From Nymphalis io (lineage: Eukaryota > Arthropoda > Insecta > Lepidoptera > Nymphalidae): a stretch of DNA of 64,000 bases. Shown here one piece after another: positions 49,106-62,515 of this stretch. The position numbers and the translations under genes are program-made. The notes under the pieces were generated by a model. That model made no database searches and was not told where the DNA came from. It was given only the letters and a program-made list of their open reading frames with translations. Position 1 is the first letter of the stretch, and every line of letters starts with the position of its first letter. The stretch spans positions 11,594,001 to 11,658,000 of the forward strand of contig NC_065898.1 of assembly GCF_905147045.1 (NCBI RefSeq), given 5' to 3'.

Positions 49106-49611
49106 TGTACTGTACTGTATAAAAGAGGTTATTATAGAAGTTATGACAAACTATCCAAGAAGTGCCAATGATTAGTTACAGTATTTAGTTTTTTTAGGGA
49201 AACACCAACAACCAATGTACATTCAATTTAACCTTAATAACGATTGTAATATAAAAAGGCCTACTTTAATAAGGAATAATTTTATTTTGCACCAATAATA
49301 AACATTTGTTTACTTAATGAATATACTATTGATAGATTCGATCTGTGTTATTCTATTTTGCATCAGTAAACATGCTCATCAATTGCTAAATTTGCATTTC
49401 TTTGACCGCGTAAGCTAAACTGTTTTATATCAACGAGACTTGAAGAACGAAAATCGCGTAAAAGCGAATTTAATATCGAGTTGTAATTCATGCTCGTGTA
49501 ATGCGATGCGTGCACGCAGGTCGGGTGGCAACAAGCTGTCTACTCGCATCCGATGGAATTATCTACGCTAGCATAATACATATATGAATTATACCGATAT
49601 AGACTATGTCG

Positions 49612-49912
49612 TTTTTTTTTTTTTTTTTATAGAATAGGAAGGTGGACGAGCATATGGGCCACCTGATGGTAAGTGGTCACCAAACGCCCTTAGACATTGG
49701 CATTGTAAGAAATGTCAACCATCGCTTATAGCCAATGCGCCACCAACCTTGGGAACTAAGATTTTATGTCCCTTGTGCCTGTAATTACACTGGCTCACTC
49801 ACCCTTCAAACCGGAACACAACAATATCAAGTATTGCTGTTTTGCGGTAGAATATCTGATGAGTGGGTGGTACCTACCCAGACGAGCTTGCACAAAGCCC
49901 TACCACCAGTAA
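49612..49912 (+). repeat. SINE-B full-length copy
   Basis: A T-run and 'atagaataggaaggtggacg' start it, and 'cacaaagccctaccaccag' ends it. It is one of the best-preserved copies, so probably young. Confidence 0.8.
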
Positions 49913-51649
49913 ATCGTTGTGATTTGTCTGCATTTTTTTTTTTTGTTGTACAAATCGAACGACCCATCTGCGTTGTAAAATACGCGTATAATAAATATTG
50001 ATCGATAAGGTTTTTGGGCCCGGATTAACCAAAGGCGAATTAGACAACTGTCTGACTACGTATGAATCCAGCGTTACTTATTGGCAGCGGCCCTAGAGGT
50101 AACGTATATATGTTATTATAAGGTATTATGTGAAAGTATTTTATTTAATTGATTCTTTGGCGTTTCATCTTTTTACTGTGACAAAATATTATATTCATAG
50201 GACGCGCAAGGAGAAATAAAATTACAAATTGTTGAAACTATCTATTGAAGAAAAAAGTGAGTTTTTATGCCTTAAAAGATCGTCTTTCTAAATCGTGTTT
50301 CATTTCGGCCCTCTGATCATAAATCTGAGAAAGGCTAAGATTTTTCTGTGTACTTAAAAATGCACAGATATAATTAAATAAAACAAGAAACAACAACGGT
50401 ATAAAGGCTGTCCAGTACAAGTAAGCACACGAAAACCTTATTTATGCAATTAATCACATCGTGTTAGTTCTTAACGATGTTATATTCAAGTAGATGCTTC
50501 GGTAATGTGATCAAAATGGGAGTTGTTATTTTTGTTGTCCTTAATAATAATTATTGCATACTGTTGAAAAAGCAACAGTCATACATATTACGCCGTAAAT
50601 GTTCATTATAAAATATGTTATATGTTTTTTTATAATCATCTCGCGGACTCGGGACAGCGTGGTCTGAACAACCGTCCATAAGGTCAGCATTGCTTTCATT
50701 TTAAGCTTACCTGTTTCTGTTCTCACTCAGGCGCTCACGCTAAATAGTAGGAACTTGCACAAATTATCTTGTAACCCGAATCCTGAGAAGTCATATTAAC
50801 TGAATTGATTTTTACTTATCTCTCATAATTACCAAGTTAAATTCGAAAATGGATAAAAATTTCAAAGGAAAATCAATTCATATGTTTTAATTAACACTCT
50901 TTTGTCTACGCTTAAAAGATTTACCGATAAAAAAGAAAAATAATAATGATGTATTTGTCTATAAAATATATACAAAACATGATACTAATAAATTTTCTCA
51001 AATGGCCTACAAATACTTAAAAATACTGTTTCATTTTCGGTCCATAAAGTTAGTGTCAGCAATTTGTTTTTTTTTTGTTATATCATTTATTGAATTTCAT
51101 ATTTCTTTCGAATGCAATTAGCAATATTAGTAATTAAAATATTATTAAAAAATCATCCAATTATATAATGAGTACGTTTTGAATTTATACAATATTATTT
51201 TAAATCGCATTTTTAACAACTGATTTTATAAACCTCTAATTTTGAACGCACCTTAAAGCTACAACTAACGCCATCTATGTGACTAACGAAAAACTACACT
51301 CCTATTCTGAATGTCTGGTCATTGCTCAATTTAACTGCATAAGGGCTTATTTTAAATTACATTAGAATAATAACTTTATAATTACCATTACAATAATAAG
51401 TTTTTATTTTAAAACTTATAAATACATTTAGAAACATTTCTATCTGGGCATTAAATTTGAATAGTGGCGCTAAAGTATTCTATCGTCGCGACACCTTCCG
51501 AATGAAATTGAAAGCTGCAATGAACAAAGAGAGCTAGCTAGCCACTACTAGAAATTAAGGTTGTGTTTTATCTCTGTCTGATAAGTATGCACGTTTAATG
51601 TGCGAACGAGACGGCGTTTAGACTTCAGCCATCAATTCATAACCATCTT

Positions 51650-52132
51650 TCTTTCTTGTGCAACTGTTTCTCGTCGGTCGTGTTCTAGGATCTAGTGCTA
51701 ACACAGGATGGACGCCATTCGTGCGAGATAAATTGTGGCATCGCTCGCGTAGCGACAGTGCGTGCATAGGTGGCGGGCGTGGAGTATGCTATATGTGTGA
51801 CTGGTGCGTTCGGGTGGCCTCGGTGCGGTGCGGAGTGTGTGGAGTGTGCGGAGAGTACGGAGAGTGCAGGACGGTCACAGCGAGGGCTCAGCAGACCGGT
51901 GGGCCGAGTAGGCTGTGTGGGGAGGCATGGCGGGCGCGAGCTGATCGGACGGTCGCGGCGTCCGCTCGCGCTCCGCCGGCCTCATGCGAGCGCCGGAGGT
52001 TTTATGGGTATTTGCGTGAGCTGCCGGCGCCGCGAGCGAAAGGCACCCGAAAAGCGTTGGGTGCCAGGAGCGGGCGGGCCCGCTAAGGGCGCGGCGGCAG
52101 AGTTGCTACCGCGACGCGTCCACCTGCCAGCC
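51650..52132 (+). promoter_or_regulatory. Pten 5' leader, GC-rich, with five upstream ORFs and an in-frame upstream ATG
   Basis: The stretch is strikingly GC- and CpG-rich against AT-rich flanks. Out-of-frame uORFs lie at 51708-51731, 51786-51800, 51793-52086, 51927-51944 and 51984-52019. The Pten frame itself is open from 51770, after a TAG, and contains an ATG at 52004. The transcription start is not determined. Such leaders usually restrain translation; this is inference. Confidence 0.6.
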
Positions 52133-52238
52133 ATGGCAAACTCCATTTCCAACATCAAAATGACGAACCCTATCAAGGGTATTGTGAGCAAGCGAAGAAA
52201 ACGATATGTAAAGGACGGCTTCAATTTGGACTTAGCAT
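52133..52238 (+). CDS. Pten, first coding exon (rest of gene beyond window)
   Basis: The exon encodes MANSISNIKMTNPIKGIVSK then RRKRYVKDGFNLDLA, ending in phase 1 at 52238. It matches the PTEN N-terminus (human [20 protein letters not shown]): the basic PIP2-binding patch KRRKRY is followed by GFNLDL, which leads into the phosphatase domain. PTEN removes the 3-phosphate of PIP3 and opposes PI3K/Akt (insulin) signalling. The ATG has a good context (gccATGG). The donor GTATCCTTTTTT is of the U12 type. No second exon (YIYPNIIAMG-like) was found in the 11.7 kb that follow, so the catalytic part is outside the window. An extended form from the ATG at 52004 is possible. Confidence 0.88.
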
Positions 52239-54984
52239 GTATCCTTTTTTGTGAGTGATATGTGAGATTTGTGGTATTTATTTCCTCAACATGGTAAGTC
52301 TATTGTAGTTTTTTAAATTCGGAGACATCGTAATCGTATCTGTTTATATTTAAACGGATTTTCATATAACCTTTTGTAAGTACAAGATCATAAAATTTAT
52401 AACCTGTGTTTTATTAATATCAACAATTTTACGTATTAGAGGTTATAACGTGAGATAGGTATCAAAATAATCAATTTTCATTACAATATTCGGTTGTAAA
52501 CATTCAAGAAAGTGGACAGACCAGTTGTATTAAGGTTACAATGATGCCTGAAACGCATATGAATATACATTATATAGAAACTAAACTAAAAGAAACACTA
52601 CTACAGATATAAACCTTTATATCTATACACACATAGACGTATAGACTAGTGATATCTGGCATAGCAACAACTCATAACCTATATATCTATAACAGGACAC
52701 ATGTAGTTACTGTTATCTGATTATCTATGTGGTAACCTAAAGATAAGCATCATTTAGTACTCTGTGTAAATTTAAGGTAGGCCTTGGGGCCGATCAATGT
52801 CAGAGAATTACCATTGTTAGTTTGAAAGTTTGAATGCCAAGTTACTTTCTCTTAAAGACATTTAATTCTTACATGCATTTCTTGTTTATTTTGTGTAGTA
52901 GTACTATAAAATAAAATTAAATTTCCCTGACATATAAACCAAAATTTTAGTTGAGTATTTATTTGCAAGTTATAATTATTTAAAACCAATACAAGTATTA
53001 TGCATTTCATTTGAAGTATATCTTCAAATGGTTTGGTTATAACCAAACCTTTAATAAATATTCGAAATGTCTATATTTTTAAATTTAGTATGGTTAAATT
53101 TAACAGTCTTAAATTTAAGAATCAATGGCTTTCCCCAAGCATTTGATGCTAAGAGTATTGATAAGTAATAAATATTATACTTCGTATGTATCATACTGTG
53201 CTGATAATACTTTAAGATTAATACTATTAGCTGAGTCTCATCAGTAAGCATATGAATACCCAAACTAAGAAAGGATAAGTATGTACTTTAAAATATTTAA
53301 TAGATTTCAATTTTTTTATAAAAAAACCTGTGAATAATAACTAAATTAACTAGACAAATATTAATATTAAAAAAATATACTTTAATTTAATATTACTTGA
53401 TATTTCTTACTTGTATTATCTATTTAAATAATATCAAGCAAAAGTATTGCTTGGAAAAAAAAAACAGGAAATTTGAAGTAATAGAAACGGCACACTAAAG
53501 GCACAGACAACACATCTATGGTGATATGATTACATAAAATAAAACAATCTGTCTCATCATTTCATATTTAAAAAAAATATATTTAACTATATTTAATGAG
53601 TTATATGTCTACATTAGCATAACGTAATAATAGTAAAGTAATTTCTAAATACTGTAGCCATTAGTAAGATTTCATATACAAATATAAAATTTGATCCATT
53701 TCATTTATTTCCTTAAAATCATACTACTATTTATATAATAAGGTAATTTAATTTTATCTCACAATGACATGAAGAGGCTGTAATTACCACCAATAGTTGA
53801 ACTCAATACATACTAAGGTGTGTAATTTTAACATTAAATAATAGTGGAAGATATGTTCTAGATTTTTGAAGTGATGTAGTAGTAGTTTTGAGATCCTAAT
53901 GTGTCATCCCTGGTAATAAATAAAAAAGATTCAACATAATCCTTAAAAATTTTCATAAATATTTAAGAAGTAACTATTTAATATTGAGAATTTTGCAATT
54001 ATAAATTCTCTCAGTAAGATTGTGCATTTATATTTATATGTGCAATATTTGGATTTAATAAAGGTAAACATTATTAAGTTTTAATAATTTAATTGAGAAA
54101 TAATTCATATTTTTTTATTGCCACATGTAAAAAAATATGTGTATGCTAAGTAAAGTACTAATGTAAAAACAGGATAAGTCTATAAATTAGTTGCACATGA
54201 AATGATGGCTTATTATTATGAGTGGACGTTAAAAAAATCAACATTTTAAACAATCAGTACTCAGTTTCTATTCTTGTCTATCTGAGATATGAATTGTACA
54301 AATTATTTTACCTTTCATAGTAACATTAAACAGAAAATCCACTCAAAATTCCTATTTTGTGTTGTGTTTGATTTAATATACACAATCAGATTTATATCTA
54401 ACGTCCTAAAATTTTTTTTTATAACAAATTGTTAATAAAAAGTAATTATCTCACATGACTAGAATATGGTATCTTCAGTAAAAAAGTTCACTCTTCGAAT
54501 TGATAACTTTTATGTTCAATGATCACAAAAATCTCAAATTATATATAAAAATAATTATAAATAATAATTAATATAATTTATATTATATATAAATACATAC
54601 AATATCCAGCTTAGAGTTCTGATGACATTTAATATTAAGTGTTACTAGGAATTTCATGTAAACTCAAGTTCAAAGCATTTTTGCTTCAAAAAAGGCAATT
54701 TGGTAAAAGAATTTGTTGTCTTTGAATTTGATGTTAGGTTCTCGAATATAAAAATAAGTTTATTTATTTTATTGTTTTCTAAGTACCTGTTCATTGATAC
54801 TTGCATCCTTTAATTTTATTATAGCAATAGTAATGCGTATTAATTTTCGCTTAACATCACAAATAGTTTATAGTTGACGATCGAAATTTGAAATGTTATA
54901 TATATCATCTTGGTATTTGCTACTAATATGAACAGATTAAACAAAAAACGTAAACAGTACTAGTTGATCCAAACTATATAATAA

Positions 54985-55140
54985 TTTCCGGGGGGCGAAG
55001 TTTTTATGTTAGTTTAATCCTATGTCCTTTTCTGTAAAGTGTGTATGCAATATTTCATATTGATAGGTTCATTAGTTAAAACGTGAAAGTGCAACAAACA
55101 AACTCAATTTTGCATTTATAATCGCAAGGATTGATACGTA
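54985..55140 (+). repeat. Dispersed repeat fragment
   Basis: The order 'gtgtatgcaa', 'tagttaaaacgtgaaa', 'aacaaactcaattttgcatt', 'tataat' parallels the repeat at 23320. Confidence 0.45.
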
Positions 55141-56556
55141 AATAGTAATAAAATAATATATATTTTTTTATAGTTTTTACTATAAATGTAATGAAATTTA
55201 TATCATTTGAAAGGTGCTATGCCTTACATTTGTATAAAAAAGGGACGTATTTTGTACACATATCAGGGCAATAAGAATGCTTATTGTAAAATGCGTTTAT
55301 ATATAAACGTTTGATATAATATTTTTTACTATATATATATACGTATATATAACGTTTAAAACAATACAAAGTTTGTATATCTAGTTCTCAATCAGGTCTC
55401 CGGTTTAGATGGTTTTATAAACTGCACTGACAATTTTATCAGTTGAATAGTTCATTCACCCGCGTGCACGGGTAGCGAAATTTACGATTTAATATGTATT
55501 ATCATTAAAGATATGATTGTATTTTTTATAAAGCTCGTAACATTTACCGCGTGATTGTTTGAGCAAACCTCATAAAGCAATTGCAAATCTTGAGTAACGA
55601 TATTGCATTTTTTAAGAAAATATTCTTCAATTATAAGCCTTTTTAGCCTATAAGTTAATTATGGTCCGAAACTTAACCGTCGGTTCTTTTAATTATTATT
55701 TTAAAATATGTATACTACGTGAAAATGATTTTGGAAATAAAAAATCTAATTATATATGTTTTTTTTCTTAATAGTTGAAATTTGATTCCATATGTCTACA
55801 ATAGAAAATATTACTAGTACCGAATAAGCAGAATTTTGATTTAATTCCAGTTAAATATTTAAGGAAAATGCGTAAAGGAATTGTTTATTGTCGAAATAAA
55901 CGTCTATACGAGTAAACATTTTAAAAACCCAATAAAAAACAGTAGGTTCAGGCCCTAAATTGAGATATTTATGGCGTAAACATTTCATACTCAAAAGTTT
56001 TATATATACGTACATACTAAAATATATTTGAAATTGTTAAACGATGTACGAAAGGATTAGAATAGGATATGTAATATTTTAATTGAATAAAATTACTTTA
56101 CTTTAAAATACGCGATAACAAATTCATAATAATACACACTTATACAGATAACAATAATAAGCTTTTACGAGTAATTTGTTTTTTTTATTTGGACTTTAAA
56201 AAACAATTTATTAATTTAATTGTTCAATTTAAAATATCGTGTTATTGGGTTTTAAAGATAAATACGTAATAGTATGTCGTGATTGGTAATTTCGGCTTGC
56301 ATCGGGGATAATTTATATTATATATATTTCGAATGGTGACGTCAATGTTTCGCGACGTATCCTCTTATGTAACATTAATGCGATATTATAATAATATTGT
56401 TGAGATTTATTAAATTTTTGACCGCAATTGATTATACTAAAGTATGTGGTATGGTATGTAATACACTTATAAATACCTCATGTTTGTGTCTGAAATATAG
56501 ACGGTTATTTATAGAAAGAAATAATGAAAATTTAAATGACACGTAAAATCACAGTA

Positions 56557-56750
56557 GGGTAGGGCTTTGTGCAAGCCCGTCTTCGTAGGTACCACCCACT
56601 CATCAGATATTCTACCGCAAAACAGCAGTATTAATGTAATTAAATGTAATTAAAGGCACAAGGGACATAACGTCTTAATTCCCTAAGTTGGTGGCGCATT
56701 GGCGATGTAAGCGATGGTTAACATTTCTTACAATGCCAATGAGAATATTA
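56557..56750 (-). repeat. SINE-B partial copy
   Basis: It runs from 'gggtagggctttgtgcaag' to 'aacatttcttacaatgccaa', with an internal deletion after the CAGCAGTA segment. Confidence 0.7.
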
Positions 56751-59237
56751 TAATATTAAAAAAATAAAAATGATGTAACTACACACAAAATATGGCTATT
56801 AATGTCAACAGTTAGACAGGTTAAAGGCTTAAATAAAAATTATATAAAAATAACAAAATGACATCAAAGTTTATACATACATTAAAAATGATCAAATATA
56901 GAAACGGTAAAAAAAGTTTAGAAAAAAGCCGTGATTAGAAGCACAAGCCGTGATTACATGCACAGTGGTTTGAAGACGAGAATCTTATTCTTGTCTTGTC
57001 TTATCTTGTCGGGATCACTAAAATAAAATAAGCTCATTATTTTTTTTAAATTTCAAATTCGTTTTTTTTTTCATATCATTCACATTCCGTAAAGAATTAA
57101 GCGAAATATTTATTGGTAACCTTATTTACACAATCTATAAATATATGCATAATATATTGTGATTTGTTATAGTAGCTGCTATGCCTTCTCGAATTTCTAT
57201 TTAGCTAGGTAGACTGGTATAGTTTCTTCATCAATAAAGTATTTAAATTTATCTGTTCCTTTAAAGTATTCATACCATTCAATATAATTGATGAATGATT
57301 ACTAAATATTCAATACATAACCGTAATTTATATTATAATAATAATCATAACATAAAACCCATTGACAACCCATATCTGCCCACGCATATGATTCTGGCTG
57401 TCACGTGTTCCAAGTTCTGCCGTGGGCCACTGGATTCGCGAATTTCAAATTGAAGATGGGTGGAGAAAGAAGTCTCCATTAAAGCTAAGCAGATATTCGA
57501 GTCAATGATATGTAATTGGCTATTTACAAAATCTTTATCCATTTTGTTCATCTCCGCTTTGTGGATATCTTAAGCGGCTTTATCTATGGCAGAATTTTAA
57601 CGTGTCTAACTGTTTTGAATTAATAATCTCGAGTCTCGTTAAATAATTTATTTTTAATATGCAAATGAAAAGCGTTTATATTAATTTAAATAATTGTACG
57701 TTAGAAAATGACTAAGCATCGTAAATAATAACTGGCACGTGTATCGTATAGACAATCGATTTTGTAATTTTTGTCCTTTTGCTATTTACTCGACTATGAA
57801 GTGACCAATGAAGGTAATATATTTACCTTATACATAAGTACGTCAATGTCTTGAGACTTAACTCCACTGTTAATTTTGACAAATTAAGTGATTTATTTTT
57901 TACTAGCGCTTTACCAACGGCTTTGTTCGCGTCATAATTCTGATTTGCTATATACCAATTTCTTACTCTCTTCTTCCCCTTTTTGAAAAACCCTTCCTTA
58001 TTGCTACTGTGTAAAAGGAATAAGTAACTAAATTGTCACCCATTATCACTTCCCTAAAATATTTTTCAGTATTCTTATCTTTGTGTTTAATATATGTGAT
58101 ATTGATGTACATACACCAAGTCATATTAGCCCATTTATATCAATACCGTTCAATACAAAGTTTGTGATTTTTGTTACATTTATATATTTTCATACGTACA
58201 AGTGCTTCGTTTCGTACGCTTATTGGCGTCATCAGAAACCGACTAACGTCCGGAAGTCACCTTATTGTAAAACCTGTTTAAGCGTTTGTTTCTTTCGTTA
58301 CATCTTCATCATGGTTGTTAGTTTAAATATTAACTTCTTGATAAATAACTGTATGTTGATTAAATATTGTCTATTGACTATTTATTTATATTATTTATTT
58401 AGTATTAACATAAAAGTTTTTTTTTTTAAATTATAATTAAGATATTTGAATTATTACTATTCCTATTATTTCTTATATAATAATAATAAATAAAATATAC
58501 ATGCGTTTTGAAAAATTTCATGACTGGGTTTGAGTTTGAGTTAATATTTGTAAGGATAACATTTATGTATTATATTTAGCTGTCTAACTTTCAACTTAGA
58601 AAATCGGGGAGGTTCTTAACTCTGTTTTTTTTTGTACGGCCTTAAATATAAAAAAAAATTGTCGTAGTAGTAGTAAGTGTTAACGATTACTGTGGTCAAA
58701 TTATAAAGAATATTTAAAAAAAAAACATTATATATACGAAATGTATATGTAATTAATTGTGTGTGTGTTACACAATCGCGATAGAACTGAACGAATTCTA
58801 ACGAAACAAGAAGATCTAAAAAGTCTATGACTTTGAAAATTATTTAGTTTTATTTAAAAAAGGATGTATTATTTTTCATTGAAGCGAGTGAATAACAGCT
58901 TAACGAATAAATGCTAAGAAAATCCTACATGTTACGAAATCGTCGCGAGCGACCACCGCGGTCGGCTACTAGTTTAGTGTGTTGTACCTCGCTTCGTAGC
59001 CGAGATTACGAAAACGTAGTCGTGACATCCAACGAATGACCTTATACAGATTATTTGTTTAATTATTACATTTTCACAGGCGATATTTAGGGGTCAGTAA
59101 ATTATATAGCGTGACGCAATTAACAATATATATTTAGTGTGGAGGAGAAAATTAGTTGAAATCGATCATTGGATAGAAAAAGAGAATTTTAATTTATAGA
59201 TGGTTAGTTAAATATCCGGCGAGCAACACTGAACTTT

Positions 59238-59527
59238 CATTTTTTTTTATAGAATAGGAAGGCGGACGAGCATATGGGCCACCTGATGGTCAGTGGTCAC
59301 CAACGCCCATAGACATTGGCATTGTTTACCATCGCTTACATCATCAATGCGTCACCAACTTTGGGAACTAAGATGTTATATGTATGTCCCTTGTGCCTGT
59401 AATTACACTGGCTCACTCACCCTTCAAACCGGAACACAACAATACCAAGTACTGCTTTTTGCGCTAGAATATCTGATGAGTGGGTGGTACCTACCCAGAC
59501 GAGCTTGCACAAAGCTCTACCACCAGT
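59238..59527 (+). repeat. SINE-B copy
   Basis: It has 'ttatagaataggaaggcgga' and 'cacaaagctctaccaccag' at its ends. The 78-residue ORF across it is repeat sequence. Confidence 0.78.
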
Positions 59528-59534
59528 AAATTTC

Positions 59535-59645
59535 ATGTACTTAATTTGTGTCTATAATCTTGTCCTTGGCTGTAAGATAAATTATCGTGAGGAAGTGTCT
59601 ACTAACTCGCATTGGGGCAATGTGATGGAATAAGCTTCGAACATT
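59535..59645 (+). repeat. SINE-C internal fragment
   Basis: It contains 'catgtacttaatttgtgtct', 'atcgtgaggaa' and 'gtgatggaataagctt', matching SINE-C and abutting the SINE-B copy at 59238. Confidence 0.5.
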
Positions 59646-60097
59646 AAAAAAAAACTGATACAAAGCCTTGCCTATGGCATTTTTACAAAACCACAAATCG
59701 GTGTAACAAGTCGTGAATCACTTTTAATTTAATTTTAAAAATATTTTTTATTAAAAGCTCTATTATTACAGTTAAAATATACATATAATACCTTTTACTA
59801 ATAAATGTAGAATTTATACTGAATCCACTATATTGAATTTCGACTCACCTCACATTCCTTCATAACGAAGTTTGAAAATCAATTTAGAACGGCTTATATT
59901 ATCTACCTGTGTGAATACGAACTGGCTGTTTTTCACGGTTTCGATCGTAGATTTAAACTCTGCGTTGTTTTCAGCTTATAATCAATTGTCATCGGAATGG
60001 GCAGTGGAATATTATTACATTTAAATTGTCGAGAATATATAATATAGAGGCGTTATAACCTCCAATTATATTAAATCGTTTATTATTTTTTAATTAT

Positions 60098-60305
60098 CCC
60101 GGGGATTTTATACATATAGCTTTCGCCAGTAATACCGCGCGTGAGGCAAGAGGGGCAGGAGTTAGGTAGCCTATGTAGCTTAAGGTATAAGCCAACTATA
60201 TTCCAAAATACGTCCAAATCCGTTTCGTGGTATTTGCGAGAAAGAGTAACAAAGATACATCCATCCATCTTCACAAATATGTACGTTTATAATATTAGTA
60301 GGATG
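60098..60305 (+). repeat. Dispersed repeat fragment
   Basis: It starts 'tcccggggattttatacata' and ends 'acgtttataatattagtagg', an ending similar to the repeat at 23320. An ORF on the minus strand (60083-60274) is part of it. Confidence 0.45.
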
Positions 60306-60639
60306 TAATCAGTAAATAAATGTTAATATTCAACAAACTCCAGCAGTGGAGTAAAGCAGCAAAGGCCGAATCTTTTATTATATAAATATATTTTGCGGTT
60401 ATAACAACTTCGTATTAACTAAAACTTCTTGACAACTTAAGGTATATAAAACCTATTACTTATTACAATAATTGATAATAAATAACACATAAAAATTGGT
60501 TACAAGTACATCCGACTGGTATAGGTTTCTTCTATAGGCGAGCACGAGATAAATTGTTTATACAGATGAAGTAAACGAACTCAATAGCTAAATGCTTGCA
60601 TGGATTTAATCGAATCTTTGGTCTTCGAAGCATAATATC

Positions 60640-60905
60640 TTTTTTTATGCTCTGGGTAGGCGGACAAGCAATTGGATATCTGATGTTGAGTTGCAACCAC
60701 GGCCCATAGACATTGGTAATGTAAGAAATATTAACCATTACTTAAATCGCCAATGCGCCACCAACCGTAGGAACGAATGTATTACATCCACTGTGCCTGT
60801 AGTTACGCTGGCTCACTCACCCTCAAAACCGGAACGCAACAATACTGAGTATTGCTGTTTAGCGGCAGAATGTCTTAAGAGTGGATGGTACCTTATGTAT
60901 GGTCA
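60640..60905 (+). repeat. SINE-B diverged copy
   Basis: The landmarks 'aggcggacaagcaattgg', 'tgtaagaaatattaaccatt' and 'ctcactcaccctcaaaaccg' are in order with many substitutions. Confidence 0.65.
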
Positions 60906-60983
60906 TTGATATTTGATACTACCAAATGATTTATTACTAATATAACAGTTAAAGATACGCGGGGACATTTGTTACTGTAATGT

Positions 60984-61017
60984 AATATATATAGTACATA
61001 TATATACTATATATATT
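60984..61017. repeat. 13-base AT inverted repeat
   Basis: AATATATATAGTA (60984-60996) and TACTATATATATT (61005-61017) are exact reverse complements with an 8-base loop. Confidence 0.7.
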
Positions 61018-61782
61018 CGTAGTCGATATAGCTCACTTCGTGCATTTGTACGAATTTTTGGCAAGCGCATTGTTTATAGGCCCGTGTGGTTGACATACGG
61101 TTATGGTAGGAGATAGATCGTGTACCAAATTTTAATCGAACATAATATGGCACGTGTAATATTTAACGTGCCGCCGTATTTGGGTGGTAGAAAAAGTTTT
61201 GTAGGTCGAAAGTATAAATCGTAGATATATAATATTGTGACGTATCATTTGTAAATACAGTAGTACACAATAGTACAGTGGGTAGCACTTTTAGATCTTT
61301 GCTAAATTTCGGTGATTCAGGTTTTTTTGGAATTAATGTCGCGAGAAAACTTACTACAAAATAATAACAATGAATTCAACTTTCTATATATGTATATAAA
61401 AATAAATATATAAATTTTATTTATAAAACTTCGACAATTTATACCATTTTTATGCCTTATATTGATAGTTATTGTATATATATGATTATATTAATTTTAC
61501 AATGTTTTATATTCTTCACCTGTTGTTATGTGTGGGTTAAATCTTGCTACTGAATTTTAAACCGGTTTTAAAAGGTTTATTTTTAAATTAAATTAACAAA
61601 TATAAAAATATTGCAAACGATAATTTTTCTTTGTAAATTTGTGAGAATGTAATTATGCCATGATAAAATAAACCAGTGTGGTTACCATACTGTCTCGCTC
61701 TAGAGAGTAAACTAGTAAAATAAAGACTTTTATACTGATAGCTGACAGCCACATCAACCACGTGACGTACAGACCAAAAATG

Positions 61783-62015
61783 CTTTTTTTTATAGAATAG
61801 GCAGGCGGACAAGCATATGGGCCACCTGATGGTAAGTGGTCACCAAAGCCCATAGACATTGGCATTGTAAGAAATGTTAACCATCGCTTACATAGCTCAC
61901 TCGCCCTTCAAACCGGTCCACAACAATACCGAGTACTGCTGTTTGGCGGTAGAATATCTGATGAGATAGTGATACCTATCCACACGAGCTTGCACAAAGC
62001 CCTACCACCCGTAAA
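61783..62015 (+). repeat. SINE-B copy with internal deletion
   Basis: It has the full start 'tatagaataggcaggcggac' and end 'cacaaagccctaccaccc', but lacks the 'accttgggaactaag' centre. Confidence 0.72.
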
Positions 62016-62397
62016 TGCAATGCTAATGCTATGTACGTATATAAATTATTGAATACTACTTGGTTGCCTGGAAGAGATCGCTATGTAGCGATATAAACCA
62101 AAGTTGTATGCTACTTAGGTTGTATCCATGTGTACAATAAAGTATATTCTATATATCTATCTATTAGTAAAATAAGGTAATTCATATTTTGAACGGATCG
62201 GTGCCGTTTGAAAATCAAATTCGGCGATCTTATGTTTTCAACTTAAAATAACATTATTATATAGAAAATTTGTATTCTATGCTTTTCTCGATTACAGATA
62301 TCCATCACGTGAACATAAAGTCAACGATAATAGAACAATAACTTACATAGTTGACATTATCAATAAATATTCTTTGTCATTCTCTTTTTTTCTTATA

Positions 62398-62515
62398 TTC
62401 GCCGGGAGGGCAAATGACTCTACTCCGCCTGATGGTAAGTGGTAGTAGAGTCCAAACGCGACGACGGCCAATACAGACGGGAAGAATGTTCTGCACTAGC
62501 CGGCCCGCAAGATGC
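62398..62515 (+). repeat. Unclassified repeat-like GC-rich fragment
   Basis: The segment 'cgcctgatggtaagtggtag' and 'cagacgggaagaatgttctg' resembles other lepidopteran SINE-like units that share the 'cctgatggtaagtgg' motif. Only one copy is seen here. Confidence 0.35.

Larger units (their letters stand above)
46027..51649. other. Gene-poor interval between NOM1 and Pten
   Basis: It holds a possible promoter (46815), two SINE-C copies and one SINE-B copy. Beyond these I see AT-rich sequence without supportable exons. Confidence 0.5.

Noticed and set aside
57345..57551. 68-residue minus-strand ORF
   Set aside because: No domain, signal peptide or neighbouring exon was seen; chance or an old repeat is as likely.
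58083..58436. 117-residue ORF in Pten intron 1
   Set aside because: It is AT-rich with Phe/Tyr/Ile bias from low GC, has no recognisable motif and no splice context.
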